A stretch of 64,000 nucleotides of DNA, taken from positions 1,193,105 to 1,257,104 of the forward strand of contig NZ_LR701494.1 in NCBI RefSeq assembly GCF_902498785.1. Reading direction: 5' to 3'. This DNA is from Sphingomonas sp. EC-HK361 (lineage in GTDB: Bacteria > Pseudomonadota > Alphaproteobacteria > Sphingomonadales > Sphingomonadaceae). Made by a program: the position numbers and the translations under genes. Shown one piece after another: positions 17,690 to 25,319 of the stretch. The notes under the pieces are model-generated. The model was not told the DNA's origin. It saw only the letters and a list, made by a program, of their open reading frames with translations, and ran no database searches. The first letter of the stretch is position 1. Each line of letters opens with the position of its first letter.

Positions 17690-17729
17690 GGCACCGTAAA
17701 TTGGCAATGTCAATTAGCGGCACCATAAA
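17690..17729. promoter_or_regulatory. Operator-like repeats over the RHH gene start
   Basis: A 17-bp near-perfect inverted repeat (AATTGGCAATGTCAATT, 17699-17715) overlaps the ATG at 17707. It is flanked by two direct copies of GGCACC(G/A)TAAA at 17690-17700 and 17719-17729. Ribbon-helix-helix proteins commonly repress their own promoter through such sites. The link is inferred from position. Confidence 0.5.
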
Positions 17730-17889
17730 AAGGCGAGGACGCCCGGCAACTGGTCTAGGGAAGTCGCTCAACGTGCGTCTACAGCCCGACCAGTTGGCCG
17801 CGCTAGACACATGGATCGCTCGGAACGCACCTGACCAATCGCGACCGGAGGCAATCCGCACAATTCTAGCTGAGAAACTAGATAATTGA
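17707..17889 (+). CDS. Small ribbon-helix-helix DNA-binding protein
   Basis: A 60-residue protein (62 if TTG 17701 is used). Residues about 17-57 (SLNVRLQPDQLAALDTWIARNAPDQSRPEAIRTIL) form a typical CopG/Arc-like fold: one strand and two helices. The basic N-terminus (KRRGRP) may add DNA contacts. It overlaps the next gene by 4 bases (TTGA). Together the pair has the layout of a self-regulated antitoxin-like or regulator-plus-effector module, though this is unproven. Confidence 0.7.
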   Translation: MSISGTIKRRGRPATGLGKSLNVRLQPDQLAALDTWIARNAPDQSRPEAIRTILAEKLDN

Positions 17890-18326
17890 GCGGTGAACCG
17901 GTCCGTCATATCGAGAGAGCGGTAGCTGCTGCTGCAACTACATTCGCAGTCGTCGTTGGCTTTTTTTCAAGTCCGTTGTTGCGCTTTGCAAATCCCGGCT
18001 CTCTAACCTTTGGCGGATTTTTCCTCGCATTGGGTATTGGCAGTCTGTGGCTGTCCATATTGTCAGGAGACAACCGAAAGTTCGCCAGACTTTTTGATGC
18101 ATCAATGATATCCATTGGCGGAGTTATCATTGCTACTTGCCTTTGGACCGCTTCATATCGATCAGAGATGAATGACGCTCGCTGCTTCAAAATACAGCGA
18201 GAAATGCTCCTACCTTCGCCTCGGCGAAGCGATCTTCCAGAGCTTTTTTCTGCACTCGGCTGTTCGCCCTCTGGAACGGATGACGTGCAAATCGTAAATC
18301 CGGCTACGAAGCGAGCGCCGAAGTAG
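17886..18326 (+). CDS. Three-helix membrane protein, unknown function
   Basis: A 146-residue protein with a TTG start inside the upstream stop codon. Three hydrophobic segments are visible: AVAAAATTFAVVVGFFSS, TFGGFFLALGIGSLWLSIL and ISIGGVIIATCLWTA. They are followed by a soluble C-terminal tail of about 50 residues with two cysteines. Base composition is clearly more AT-rich than the surrounding chromosome, suggesting separate acquisition. No family was recognised. Coupling to an RHH regulator in the cargo region hints at a defence, immunity or toxin role, which is speculation. Confidence 0.55.
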   Translation: MSGEPVRHIERAVAAAATTFAVVVGFFSSPLLRFANPGSLTFGGFFLALGIGSLWLSILSGDNRKFARLFDASMISIGGVIIATCLWTASYRSEMNDARCFKIQREMLLPSPRRSDLPELFSALGCSPSGTDDVQIVNPATKRAPK

Positions 18327-18791
18327 TTCGAACTTTGCCGGCAAACGGTGCCAGGTGCGAGGGAGCGACGCACTTGTCGCGCTTCAGCATCTGCCCCAAC
18401 TCAACCTTGGCAAGGCGCCTTGTAGGATTGGTTCGTGTAAAACGGCTTCGCTTGCTACGACCGAATTCCATATCGAGACGATCGAAGGGTTTCTGCTAGT
18501 GCGGACCCAAGCTCGGTTTAGGCTTCTCTTGGCAAATGGGGGTGCGTGCGGACTAGTCTCGCTTTGTTCCTTTGGCGAATCACTTAACGTGTTATATCCG
18601 GAGTCGTGATTGCATCTCCGAAACGACGAAACCCCGGCGCGCCAACGCCGGGGCTCTGATCGGAGGGGCAACTCTCGCGGGTTTCCAGTCCGGTACGCGA
18701 GAGCGGGATACTTCCCCTCGTTTGTAGGCTTCGTGTCTACATTTTGGGGGAACCCGTCAAGACCGGTCGTTTGCCATTGAGGATACAAATA
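18327..18791. other. Intergenic stretch with hairpin, no confident gene
   Basis: This 465-base gap inside the element is relatively AT-rich at first. A weak + strand frame at 18355-18609 has no family-like features or good ribosome site. A strong hairpin (CCCCGGCG and CGCCGGGG, 18632-18653) lies in the right half without a following T run. It may be a leader structure of the gene starting at 18792. Confidence 0.5.
18632..18653 (+). terminator. Strong hairpin, possible terminator or leader structure
   Basis: Perfect 8-bp GC stem CCCCGGCG/CGCCGGGG with a 6-base loop (CGCCAA). No U-tract follows, so intrinsic termination is uncertain. Confidence 0.4.
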
Positions 18792-18992
18792 TTGGCGAAC
18801 ATTCCTGAGCGGCCGAAGCGCCGCCCACGCTTTCCCCTTTCCGATCAGGCGATTGCTGATATCTGGAAGCGCCTTCGGGCGGGGGATTTCCAGCACGATA
18901 TCGCAGCCGACTACGGCGTCAACGCGGGGCGCGTGTCGGAGATCAACACCGGGAAGCGCGGCAACCATGTAACTGGGCTGCCGCCGCAATAG
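18792..18992 (+). CDS. Small HTH protein of the element
   Basis: A 66-residue protein from TTG 18792, chosen because GAGGA lies 8 bases upstream; a TTG at 18744 would add 16 residues but has no such site. Residues about 14-55 (SDQAIADIWKRLRAGDFQHDIAADYGVNAGRVSEINTGKR) are a clear helix-turn-helix of the kind that reads a short DNA site. The basic N-terminus (RPKRRPR) supports DNA binding. It converges on the tape-measure gene across a bidirectional terminator. Confidence 0.65.
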   Translation: MANIPERPKRRPRFPLSDQAIADIWKRLRAGDFQHDIAADYGVNAGRVSEINTGKRGNHVTGLPPQ

Positions 18993-19011
18993 CCGGGAAG
19001 CCGGTAACGGG

Positions 19012-19040
19012 GAGGCCGCTGAGCGATCAGCGGCCTCTTT
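19012..19040. terminator. Bidirectional rho-independent terminator
   Basis: GAGGCCGCTGA and TCAGCGGCCTC form a perfect 11-bp stem around a GCGA loop, followed by TTT on the + strand. It lies between the convergent HTH gene (ending 18992) and tape-measure gene (ending 19061). Confidence 0.75.
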
Positions 19041-19060
19041 CCGAACACGCGACTGACGCC

Positions 19061-21397
19061 TCATCCCGCCAGCGCTCGCTCGCGCGCCAAGGCCTGTTTT
19101 CGGTTGCTGTCCGCAACCGTCTCGATTGCGACGTCGCCGCTGATCGATCGCACGCGCGCCTCGAACGCGTGCCCTTCGCCAACGACCAGCTGCACCACTG
19201 CAGGCGTCCGCCCGCCGAGCGCGTCGTTGGGTAGGATGTTCCCAGAGTGCGGCGCCGTGAACAGCTCCGGCCCCCTCTCTCCCACGACATAGGATTTCCC
19301 GCCGATAACTGGCCCGCCGAGCGCGCGCGCACCGCTGAGAAAGTCGAGCGCATGCGAGGATCCCGCGCTGATCGACGCGCCAAGCGATGCTGGAGCCGAC
19401 GAAGCGCCTGCGCCGAGAAGCGATTCCAGCGGGCCAACGATCGCTCGCTGGATTCCAATGCGGATCAGCGCGGCGACAATTTGCTTAGAAACGCTGTCGA
19501 ACACGTCGGCAAGCGAATGCGCCCCCGCGATTGCGTCGCCGATCCCATCGACAAGGCTTTTGACGCCATCGGCTGCGACGCTCTCCAGCGCCTCGTTCGC
19601 TTCGGCTGCGGTCTGTGGAAGGCTGTCGAGGAAGGAGCCGAGCGGCCCGAGGTTGTCGCGCTGCGCCTTCTGCTGCGCAAGCCGCTGCAGCGTGCCCAGC
19701 ATAGCGAGGCTCTCACGCGCGATCGCCTTTTCGTCGGGACTGGATGATTCTCGACCCAGAATATCCTGCTGGGCCAGGCGCAACTGCTCGAATTGCAGAT
19801 CGAGTATTTTGAGCTCGAGGACACCTCGCTCCTTTGAGGTCCGCGCAAGATTGGCCTGCGCGGTGAGAAGCTGCTGTTCGTTATCGTTCCTCGCGATGGC
19901 GGCATCGAGCGACTGCTTGGCGATTAACTCGCTGTTCTCGCGCGCCAACAGCTCGCCCTTCATGACGGCAGTTTTCTGTATCGATGCGATGAGCTGCTGC
20001 TTGTGCGCGTCCTTCATATCCTGATCGGAGCGGATCGCTTCGATTTGCGAGTCTCGTTCGTGGGTGAGCAGTTCCCGCTGAATTTTGAACCGTTCGGTTT
20101 GATCGACGGTGAGGTCCAACTGGGCAGAGAGCTGGTCATTCTGTGAGCGAGCGAGGTCGCGCATGAATTCCTTTTCGTTACGAAGCGCTTTTTCGTGGGC
20201 ACGTTGCTGCTCTCGCGCCAAACGATCAGTGCCGCTCCGGCCCCCACCGTTGCCCCCACCCGTCGTCGTCGCCGTTCCAGCACCGGCTGGCGTGAGCGTC
20301 GCGGGCATTGTCGGTTTGCGGCGCTGACTGGCGGCAAAAGCCTTCACGGCACCCTGCGCCGCCTTGTAGGCGTCGAGGACGCCCTGCGCATCTGGCCTCT
20401 CATACCCCACCACTTTCTGGTTGCGGTATTTCTTCACAGCATCACGAAATTGCTGGACCTTCAGTTTCGCGTAGCCCTGCTCGCTCTGTGCAGCGATCTG
20501 GTCTTTACCGCTTCCGAAAAAGCTGCGGACGCCGGCGCCGATGCCATCCTTAGAAATAATACGAAACAAGCCAGTCATCGGGGCCTGCGCATTGATCGCG
20601 CTGGTCGCAAGCTGGCTGAAGGCGTTGGCCAGGTCGTAAATCGCCGTGGCATTATTCGCCACAGCGCCAGCGATATTCGCCTCTAGCACCTGTTTCAGAT
20701 CGCTGAGGCGGTCGGCGGTTTGGTCCGCGTCCGCAATCTGCTTGTCGCTCAGGACCACTCCCATGCGCTGCGCCGCGTCCCGCAGGCCGTCGATCGCCTC
20801 GCTTCCTCCTGATAGGAGCGTGTCCAGCCTTTGTCCGGTCTTACCGAACAAGGCCACTTCGATTGCGGCGCGCTGCGCCGGATCCTGCACCTTGGCGAGG
20901 GCATCTGCGATCAGTGGTATCGCATCCCCGGCCGTTGCGGCGTTCTGCAGCACATCTTTGCCGAGGAGATCGCTGAGCTCCCTGAAGGCGGCGACAGGCT
21001 TCTTCACTCCATCGCGGGCCTGCCCCATGCTGACCGTCAGTTTCGCCAAACCCTTGTCGATCTCCTCCTGCGAGATGCCGACCTGCGTTGCGGCGTAGCG
21101 ATATTCCTGCAGGTCCTTGGTCGTGACGCCGAGCTGCTGCGCGACCTCGCCAAGCGACGAGGCGTATTCGAGGCCCTTGGATGCGAGGCTGCCTAGCTCA
21201 GCGGCGCCAGCGACTGCGCCCAGCCCAGCAAACACCTTCGCGAACGTGGAGACCTCGCCTGCGGCGGAGCGCATCGAACGGCCGATCTTGAACCCAAGCT
21301 GCTCGGCGCGGTTCTCGGCCTTCGTCGCACCCGCGCTGAACTGCGCGGAATCAAGTCCGAGGGTGACGCGCAGTGCGCCAATGACCGAAGATGCCAT
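19061..21397 (-). CDS. Phage tail tape-measure protein
   Basis: A 778-residue protein. The N-terminus (VTLGLDSAQFSAGATKAENRAEQLGFKIGRSM) is typical of TP901/lambda-type tape measures. Hydrophobic helices lie around residues 50-70 and 655-690. The middle third (about 400-560) is a long Gln/Glu/Arg-rich coiled coil. The C-terminus has GGPVIGGKSYVVGERGPELFTAPHSGNILPND, a well-known tape-measure ending. In complete phages it sets tail length and forms the DNA channel. Here no tail tube, terminator or tip genes accompany it; the next gene upstream is the capsid gene, 131 bases away. Confidence 0.88.
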   Translation of the reverse strand: MASSVIGALRVTLGLDSAQFSAGATKAENRAEQLGFKIGRSMRSAAGEVSTFAKVFAGLGAVAGAAELGSLASKGLEYASSLGEVAQQLGVTTKDLQEYRYAATQVGISQEEIDKGLAKLTVSMGQARDGVKKPVAAFRELSDLLGKDVLQNAATAGDAIPLIADALAKVQDPAQRAAIEVALFGKTGQRLDTLLSGGSEAIDGLRDAAQRMGVVLSDKQIADADQTADRLSDLKQVLEANIAGAVANNATAIYDLANAFSQLATSAINAQAPMTGLFRIISKDGIGAGVRSFFGSGKDQIAAQSEQGYAKLKVQQFRDAVKKYRNQKVVGYERPDAQGVLDAYKAAQGAVKAFAASQRRKPTMPATLTPAGAGTATTTGGGNGGGRSGTDRLAREQQRAHEKALRNEKEFMRDLARSQNDQLSAQLDLTVDQTERFKIQRELLTHERDSQIEAIRSDQDMKDAHKQQLIASIQKTAVMKGELLARENSELIAKQSLDAAIARNDNEQQLLTAQANLARTSKERGVLELKILDLQFEQLRLAQQDILGRESSSPDEKAIARESLAMLGTLQRLAQQKAQRDNLGPLGSFLDSLPQTAAEANEALESVAADGVKSLVDGIGDAIAGAHSLADVFDSVSKQIVAALIRIGIQRAIVGPLESLLGAGASSAPASLGASISAGSSHALDFLSGARALGGPVIGGKSYVVGERGPELFTAPHSGNILPNDALGGRTPAVVQLVVGEGHAFEARVRSISGDVAIETVADSNRKQALARERALAG

Positions 21398-21528
21398 AGC
21401 GATATCCTTTCAAATGATGCGCGGCGTTGCTCGATTGAACCTTATGCTTCGGTGATGAGCCGAACCCGCCCAGGCATCGAGCTTTTCGCTATTGGTCGCG
21501 CCGCATCGACCTCGGAGTCTGGGCGAGA

Positions 21529-22743
21529 TTACGGTGCGGTCGCGAAGCTCCCGTTGATGAGCGCCTGCGGCTGCTTGGCAGCGAAGCCGACCCGCTCCTC
21601 TCCGAGGATCGTCACGAGGTTCTTCGTGAAGTCGTCATTCTCAAAGCCGACTTCTACGCGCGCTTCCCAACGGTCGTAGAGGGTCTGCACGTTGAAGGCG
21701 CCGACGAGGAAGTCGCCAGATGCCATCGCCTGCGTCGGCACGACCGGGAGGCCGAACAGATTGGGCGCAACGTTCGTCATCGGGTCGCCCAAGATGTATC
21801 GGCCGTCCGCGTCCTTCGTCAGCCGCATCTTCCACCAATCCGCCGGGTGGATGACGATGCCGTCGGGTGGCACATCGGTCAGAGAGGCTTGGAGGATGGC
21901 GAGGCCAATCGTGTCGATCTCGTTTGCATCCGTCATGACGATCGGCGCGAGGAAATCAGTCGATTGCGGCATCATGCCGAGCAGGTTTTGCCCCGTTCCA
22001 TCGCCGTAGAGCAGCTGGCTTTCCTCGCGCAGCGCCAGCCCGTAGCGCAGATCGATATCGATCATGCCTTCCAGCTGTGGCTCGTCATCCAGAATCTGGC
22101 GCGACGCCTTCATGTGGTGGGCGATCGTTCGGATGGGCGCAGTCGCCATGTCGAATTTCATATCCGACTGCGGCTTTGCCGCGCCCTCCGCCACCATGCC
22201 GGCGGCGTTGGTACCCGCCTGCTGCCGAGGATACTCCACCGATCCGCTGGTGACCTGAATGACATTGAGCAGGTTGCGGATCGTCAGACGCCGCTTCGGC
22301 AACATGGTCAGCGTGTCGCGCTGCGGGACGACCAAGGCGCCAGCAGACCCGGCCGCATTGGCGACGGAGCTTGTGATCGTAGCCTTGGTTTCGAAGCTCA
22401 CTCGGTCGCGGGCGCGCATGCCCTTCACGTCGCGCCCCTTCTCGGAGGTGAACTGCTTGCCAATCGATGGGGCGCCGTCGCCGGAACCTCCGCCAGCCCG
22501 ACGAGCGCTCTTCTGCTCGAGATGCTCGACGCGAGCCTTGATCTCGTCGATCGATTTCGCATCGACGCCGTGCTGCGTCAGCTTCTTCTCGACGCCCTCG
22601 ATCCAGGACTTCATTTCGATTGGCGCGCGTGGCTGTGGCGGATGTCCGCCTTCATCGCGCATGTAGCGGCCCTTGGCCCGCTCAGCTGCAGTCATGGGGC
22701 CGGCCAGCGCCGCTACGCCCATCATCATCGCGAGTTTCTTCAT
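21529..22743 (-). CDS. HK97-type major capsid protein
   Basis: The 404-residue protein starts at ATG 22743 with AAAGGAC upstream; the longer frame to 22968 is not family-like. Residues 45-75 (WIEGVEKKLTQHGVDAKSIDEIKARVEHLEQK) form the coiled-coil delta/scaffold segment removed by the protease. The core from about residue 110 (RVSFETKATITSSVANAAGSAGALVVPQRD, then TSGSVEYPRQ and PDGIVIHPADWWKM) is the HK97 fold. Oddly, the first 18 residues look like a signal peptide (MKKLAMMMGVAALAGPM). It follows the protease by 13 bases. Confidence 0.93.
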   Translation of the reverse strand: MKKLAMMMGVAALAGPMTAAERAKGRYMRDEGGHPPQPRAPIEMKSWIEGVEKKLTQHGVDAKSIDEIKARVEHLEQKSARRAGGGSGDGAPSIGKQFTSEKGRDVKGMRARDRVSFETKATITSSVANAAGSAGALVVPQRDTLTMLPKRRLTIRNLLNVIQVTSGSVEYPRQQAGTNAAGMVAEGAAKPQSDMKFDMATAPIRTIAHHMKASRQILDDEPQLEGMIDIDLRYGLALREESQLLYGDGTGQNLLGMMPQSTDFLAPIVMTDANEIDTIGLAILQASLTDVPPDGIVIHPADWWKMRLTKDADGRYILGDPMTNVAPNLFGLPVVPTQAMASGDFLVGAFNVQTLYDRWEARVEVGFENDDFTKNLVTILGEERVGFAAKQPQALINGSFATAP

Positions 22744-22756
22744 CGTCACGGTCCTT

Positions 22757-23395
22757 TCAAAGTTGCGCGAGGCGCGCTGCGGATTGGGAGAAGAGCGCGG
22801 CCAGTTCGGCATCGGCGCTCGCTTCATCGTCTTGCTGGTGCATGGACTTCCACGCCGCGCCGGCTGCGGCCTTCGCTCTGCGGCCGGACACGCCGGAGGC
22901 GCGGAGCAGATCGGCAATATCCTGCGCGCTGCCGATCGACTTGACCGTCGCGACCCGCGCGCGGTCATTCATCGGCACCGAAACAAGGCTGGTTTCGAAT
23001 AGTTCGACCTCGGGCAGCACCCGGACCCCATCGATGACGCGAGGTGCGCCCACCGGCTGCCAGCCGACCGAAAGCCCCGTCATCGCGCCATCCTTGGCAA
23101 GCGCGTGGGCTTCCTGCGCGTCACGAGATGCGAGGGTCATCTTGCCCTTCAGATACAGCCCTGTCGGCCGCTCCTCCCAAGCCTTCCACGCGCCGATGGG
23201 GCGCGCCAGGTCGTGGCTGTGGAGCATCGGAATGGGGCGCCCCGCACGGGAGGCGAGCGTCTTCGAAAACGCGCCGAACAATATCTGATCGCCGCCGTGA
23301 TCGACATTGCCAAACCCGGCCGCGAGACCCTCGATGTGGCCGGCCTCGTCGAGCGCTTTGATTTCGAAAGGGGAGTCCGCGTAGTCCATGCGCAC
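22757..23395 (-). CDS. HK97-family prohead protease
   Basis: A 212-residue serine protease that cleaves the capsid delta domain during head maturation. Catalytic His61 lies in MLHSHDLARPIG and Ser108 in AMTGLSVGW, both in the expected family context, and ELFETSLVSVPMNDRA follows as the third conserved block. The C-terminal 60 residues are Ala/Gln-rich and probably disordered. The start may be Met1 or Met3 (23389). Its position directly before the capsid gene is canonical. Confidence 0.92.
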   Translation of the reverse strand: MRMDYADSPFEIKALDEAGHIEGLAAGFGNVDHGGDQILFGAFSKTLASRAGRPIPMLHSHDLARPIGAWKAWEERPTGLYLKGKMTLASRDAQEAHALAKDGAMTGLSVGWQPVGAPRVIDGVRVLPEVELFETSLVSVPMNDRARVATVKSIGSAQDIADLLRASGVSGRRAKAAAGAAWKSMHQQDDEASADAELAALFSQSAARLAQL

Positions 23396-23519
23396 CTCGA
23401 CTGTGGTGGGAACTCGTTCCCATTCAGCCGATCGGCGCGTTAGACGCGGGGAAGATCGGTGTGAATCCGCAGCAGCTGCGGAACAACGGGACGATGATTA
23501 AGGGAAAGAGAGTCGCGGA

Positions 23520-23756
23520 TCAATCCCCCTCGGCCATGTGCATCGTCATCGCCGCCTGCCGCGCAAACCAGACGGGCACCTCACGCTCGCCGAGCACCGT
23601 TCCGACGATGACGACCATCGCGGTGGACAGGCCGGTAAGCACCGCGAGCCGGTCGAACCCATCGGCCTCAAGCGCTTTCACCAGGTGGATGACATCAGCC
23701 TGGGTTACTTCCGCTTCAGCGAGTTGCTTCGTCGTGGGGGTTGATTGCGCGGGCAT
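23520..23756 (-). CDS. Small hypothetical protein of the element
   Basis: A 78-residue acidic protein with one hydrophobic helix (DRLAVLTGLSTAMVVIVGTVLG, about residues 35-56), so it may be membrane-associated. GAAGGAG lies 6 bases before the ATG. It sits between the HTH gene and the protease in the structural run. No family was recognised; holin-like or inhibitor roles cannot be judged. Confidence 0.55.
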   Translation of the reverse strand: MPAQSTPTTKQLAEAEVTQADVIHLVKALEADGFDRLAVLTGLSTAMVVIVGTVLGEREVPVWFARQAAMTMHMAEGD

Positions 23757-23766
23757 GGGTGCTCCT

Positions 23767-24024
23767 TCAGAATAGCCGTAGCTGGTCAGTGTCGGGCTGG
23801 TGTGACCGACTGGCGCGCGCTTTTCCGCTCAGCGTCGATCGCGCATCGCGCCAGTTCGCGCGCACGAACGCGGCGGCGTCCTCGATGTCGATCACGTAGT
23901 CGCGCCCCTTCCGGCCGCGCTCAACGATCGGGAAGTCGGGCCGCTCGCGCATCAGCTGGCGCAGCGTTGGGGCCGAAGGCATGTCCGGCAGCGCCGCAAG
24001 CTCCCACAGCTTGCCGGTCGTCAT
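23767..24024 (-). CDS. Small HTH protein, possibly terminase-small-subunit-like
   Basis: An 85-residue protein. Residues about 4-58 (GKLWELAALPDMPSAPTLRQLMRERPDFPIVERGRKGRDYVIDIEDAAAFVRANW) show the winged-helix pattern of Nu1-type small terminase or excisionase proteins: an HTH, a basic wing, then a closing helix. Its place upstream of capsid genes favours a DNA-packaging recognition role, but that is inference. It overlaps the previous frame by 4 bases (ATGA). Confidence 0.6.
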   Translation of the reverse strand: MTTGKLWELAALPDMPSAPTLRQLMRERPDFPIVERGRKGRDYVIDIEDAAAFVRANWRDARSTLSGKARASRSHQPDTDQLRLF

Positions 24025-24305
24025 GGCTGGCGCTCGCGGAATTTAATGACGCGGGAGGCTCGTGATGCTCGCAGGGCGGCAATCGGCGCCGGGGAGGCGC
24101 CCCGCTCCCCCATAGCGACCCTCACAGCGTCTGAAGCGCTCCCAAGCGTTTTCGAGCCGCGCGCGCGCTCAAATCGACTGCTGAACAATTCTGGAGGGCG
24201 GGTCACCGCGCAAAAGTTCGATCGCGAGAAATAAAATCCGCAGATGAGAGGGCAGGTGGTCTGCGCTGATGACGCCCCGCAGACTTTCGCATCCCCCCCG
24301 GTCAT
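24021..24305 (-). CDS. Questionable 94-residue gene with coupled ends
   Basis: The frame begins within the stop of the upstream gene (ATGA at 24302-24305) and ends within the start of the next (ATGA at 24021-24024). Such precise coupling on both sides supports a real gene. Against this, the sequence is Cys/Ser-rich with no recognisable domain, and the first 40 residues look compositionally odd. No function can be offered. Confidence 0.35.
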   Translation of the reverse strand: MTGGDAKVCGASSAQTTCPLICGFYFSRSNFCAVTRPPELFSSRFERARGSKTLGSASDAVRVAMGERGASPAPIAALRASRASRVIKFRERQP

Positions 24306-24787
24306 TGGTCGAAGAGCCCGAGCGCGCGACGAGCCGCGACGTGCGGTTCCGCCCGATCGCTCGCGATCTCGATGGCGCGACGAAGGTCGAGCAGGGCAGC
24401 CAGGGCGACATCGACCTTGCCAAGCATTAGATCACGGCCCGCGTCCGAAGCGGCTTGGGAGTGCGCGGGCGCGATCCCGCGGAAAGGCTTCGGGAGCGTG
24501 TCGCTGATATCGGGGAAAGCAACGGCGAGGCCGATGTCGTTATATCGCACCCCGTTGCTCTGCACTCGGCTGTGGCCGACGATCTCAAGGAGCTTGCGCA
24601 TCGAAGCGAAGGTGATCGAGCCGCGCCCGTTCGCCTTTGCCCAATCGGTGTAGGCGGACATCACCTCGGTGGATTTCATCCGCGATCCGGTGACCATCCG
24701 GAGGCTGACGCGATAGAAGTCCTCGAAGTCCTGGGGCAGCGTTATTGGAAGGTGGCGTCCTTCCAGCTGGAACGACGATTTAAGCAT
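24302..24787 (-). CDS. Stand-alone D5/primase C-terminal-type winged-helix protein
   Basis: A 161-residue protein from ATG 24787 (a TTG at 24799 would add four residues). Residues about 36-88 (RMKSTEVMSAYTDWAKANGRGSITFASMRKLLEIVGHSRVQSNGVRYNDIGLA) resemble the winged helix found at the C-terminus of phage and satellite D5-type primase-helicases. Here it lacks the helicase part. The remaining C-terminus is helical and unrecognised. It heads the structural run, next to repeated GTGCTTCCA words, so an origin-binding or regulatory role is conceivable. Confidence 0.55.
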   Translation of the reverse strand: MLKSSFQLEGRHLPITLPQDFEDFYRVSLRMVTGSRMKSTEVMSAYTDWAKANGRGSITFASMRKLLEIVGHSRVQSNGVRYNDIGLAVAFPDISDTLPKPFRGIAPAHSQAASDAGRDLMLGKVDVALAALLDLRRAIEIASDRAEPHVAARRALGLFDQ

Positions 24788-24789
24788 GG

Positions 24790-25033
24790 GTGCTTCCAAT
24801 TTTGCGCGATACGGCAGTCTCCCAAGCCGCTGTTTCGCTTAGGTTTTTCCAAGGGGGAGAATTTCTAGAAGTTGAAATGGAATAGCTGGAAGGAGAAATC
24901 AGGTCAGCTACGTGCGCGCATAGCGCGCACGCGCGCACATGTGATGGGCGGGCCGCAAACTGCTTCCACATATTCCAAAGCCGCGAAAATGCTGGCGTTT
25001 CGTGCTTCCAAACGTGGTTCCAGCCGGAAGCAC
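24790..25033. repeat. Iteron-like repeats and palindrome upstream of the D5-like gene
   Basis: GTGCTTCCA or one-base variants occur at 24790-24798, 24960-24968 (CTGCTTCCA), 25002-25010 and 25014-25022 (GTGGTTCCA), with an inverted CGGAAGCAC at 25025-25033. A perfect palindrome (GTGCGCGC-ATA-GCGCGCAC) sits at 24912-24930. The 394-base gap 24800-25193 has no convincing gene. Such clustering could be a replication origin or operator set; function is inferred. Confidence 0.5.
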
Positions 25034-25087
25034 GGCTCCTTCCGCGTCCAACTCGGGTGCGGGCGTTTCGCCCGACCTCACCGCCAA

Positions 25088-25119
25088 CGATCTGGCATCG
25101 AGAATTCGGTGCCAGATCG
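25088..25119. repeat. Perfect 10-bp inverted repeat near attR
   Basis: CGATCTGGCA and TGCCAGATCG flank a 12-base spacer containing GAATTC. It lies 75 bases inside attR and could be a terminator-like stem, an excisionase site or part of an origin. Confidence 0.55.
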
Positions 25120-25133
25120 GGAGCCACGTAGCG

Positions 25134-25175
25134 TAGCGGAGACGATAGCGGAGACAACCCGCGAGGGGTGTCTCC
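25134..25175. promoter_or_regulatory. Putative integrase arm-type sites, right end
   Basis: TAGCGGAGAC occurs at 25134-25143 and again at 25146-25155, with an inverted TGTCTCC at 25169-25175, just inside attR. The same word lies inside attL at 14977. Repetition at both ends suggests integrase or accessory-protein binding. Confidence 0.45.
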
Positions 25176-25192
25176 TAAAAATGGCGGAAAAG

Positions 25193-25270
<78 letters not shown>

Positions 25271-25319
25271 CGGTGCCTGTCGGGGCGTTAGCGTGTCGGG
25301 TCCGATTGCGCCAGTCGTT

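Noticed and set aside
18355-18609. 84-codon + strand frame after the membrane protein
   Set aside because: No ribosome site and no domain; treated as part of a non-coding gap, though not excluded.
18384-19064. 226-codon minus-strand frame in the element
   Set aside because: It crosses the strong hairpin, the small HTH gene and the bidirectional terminator, and has no recognisable pattern.
24780-25157. 125-codon minus-strand frame upstream of the D5-like gene
   Set aside because: No domain; it runs through the repeat and palindrome cluster and lacks a ribosome site.
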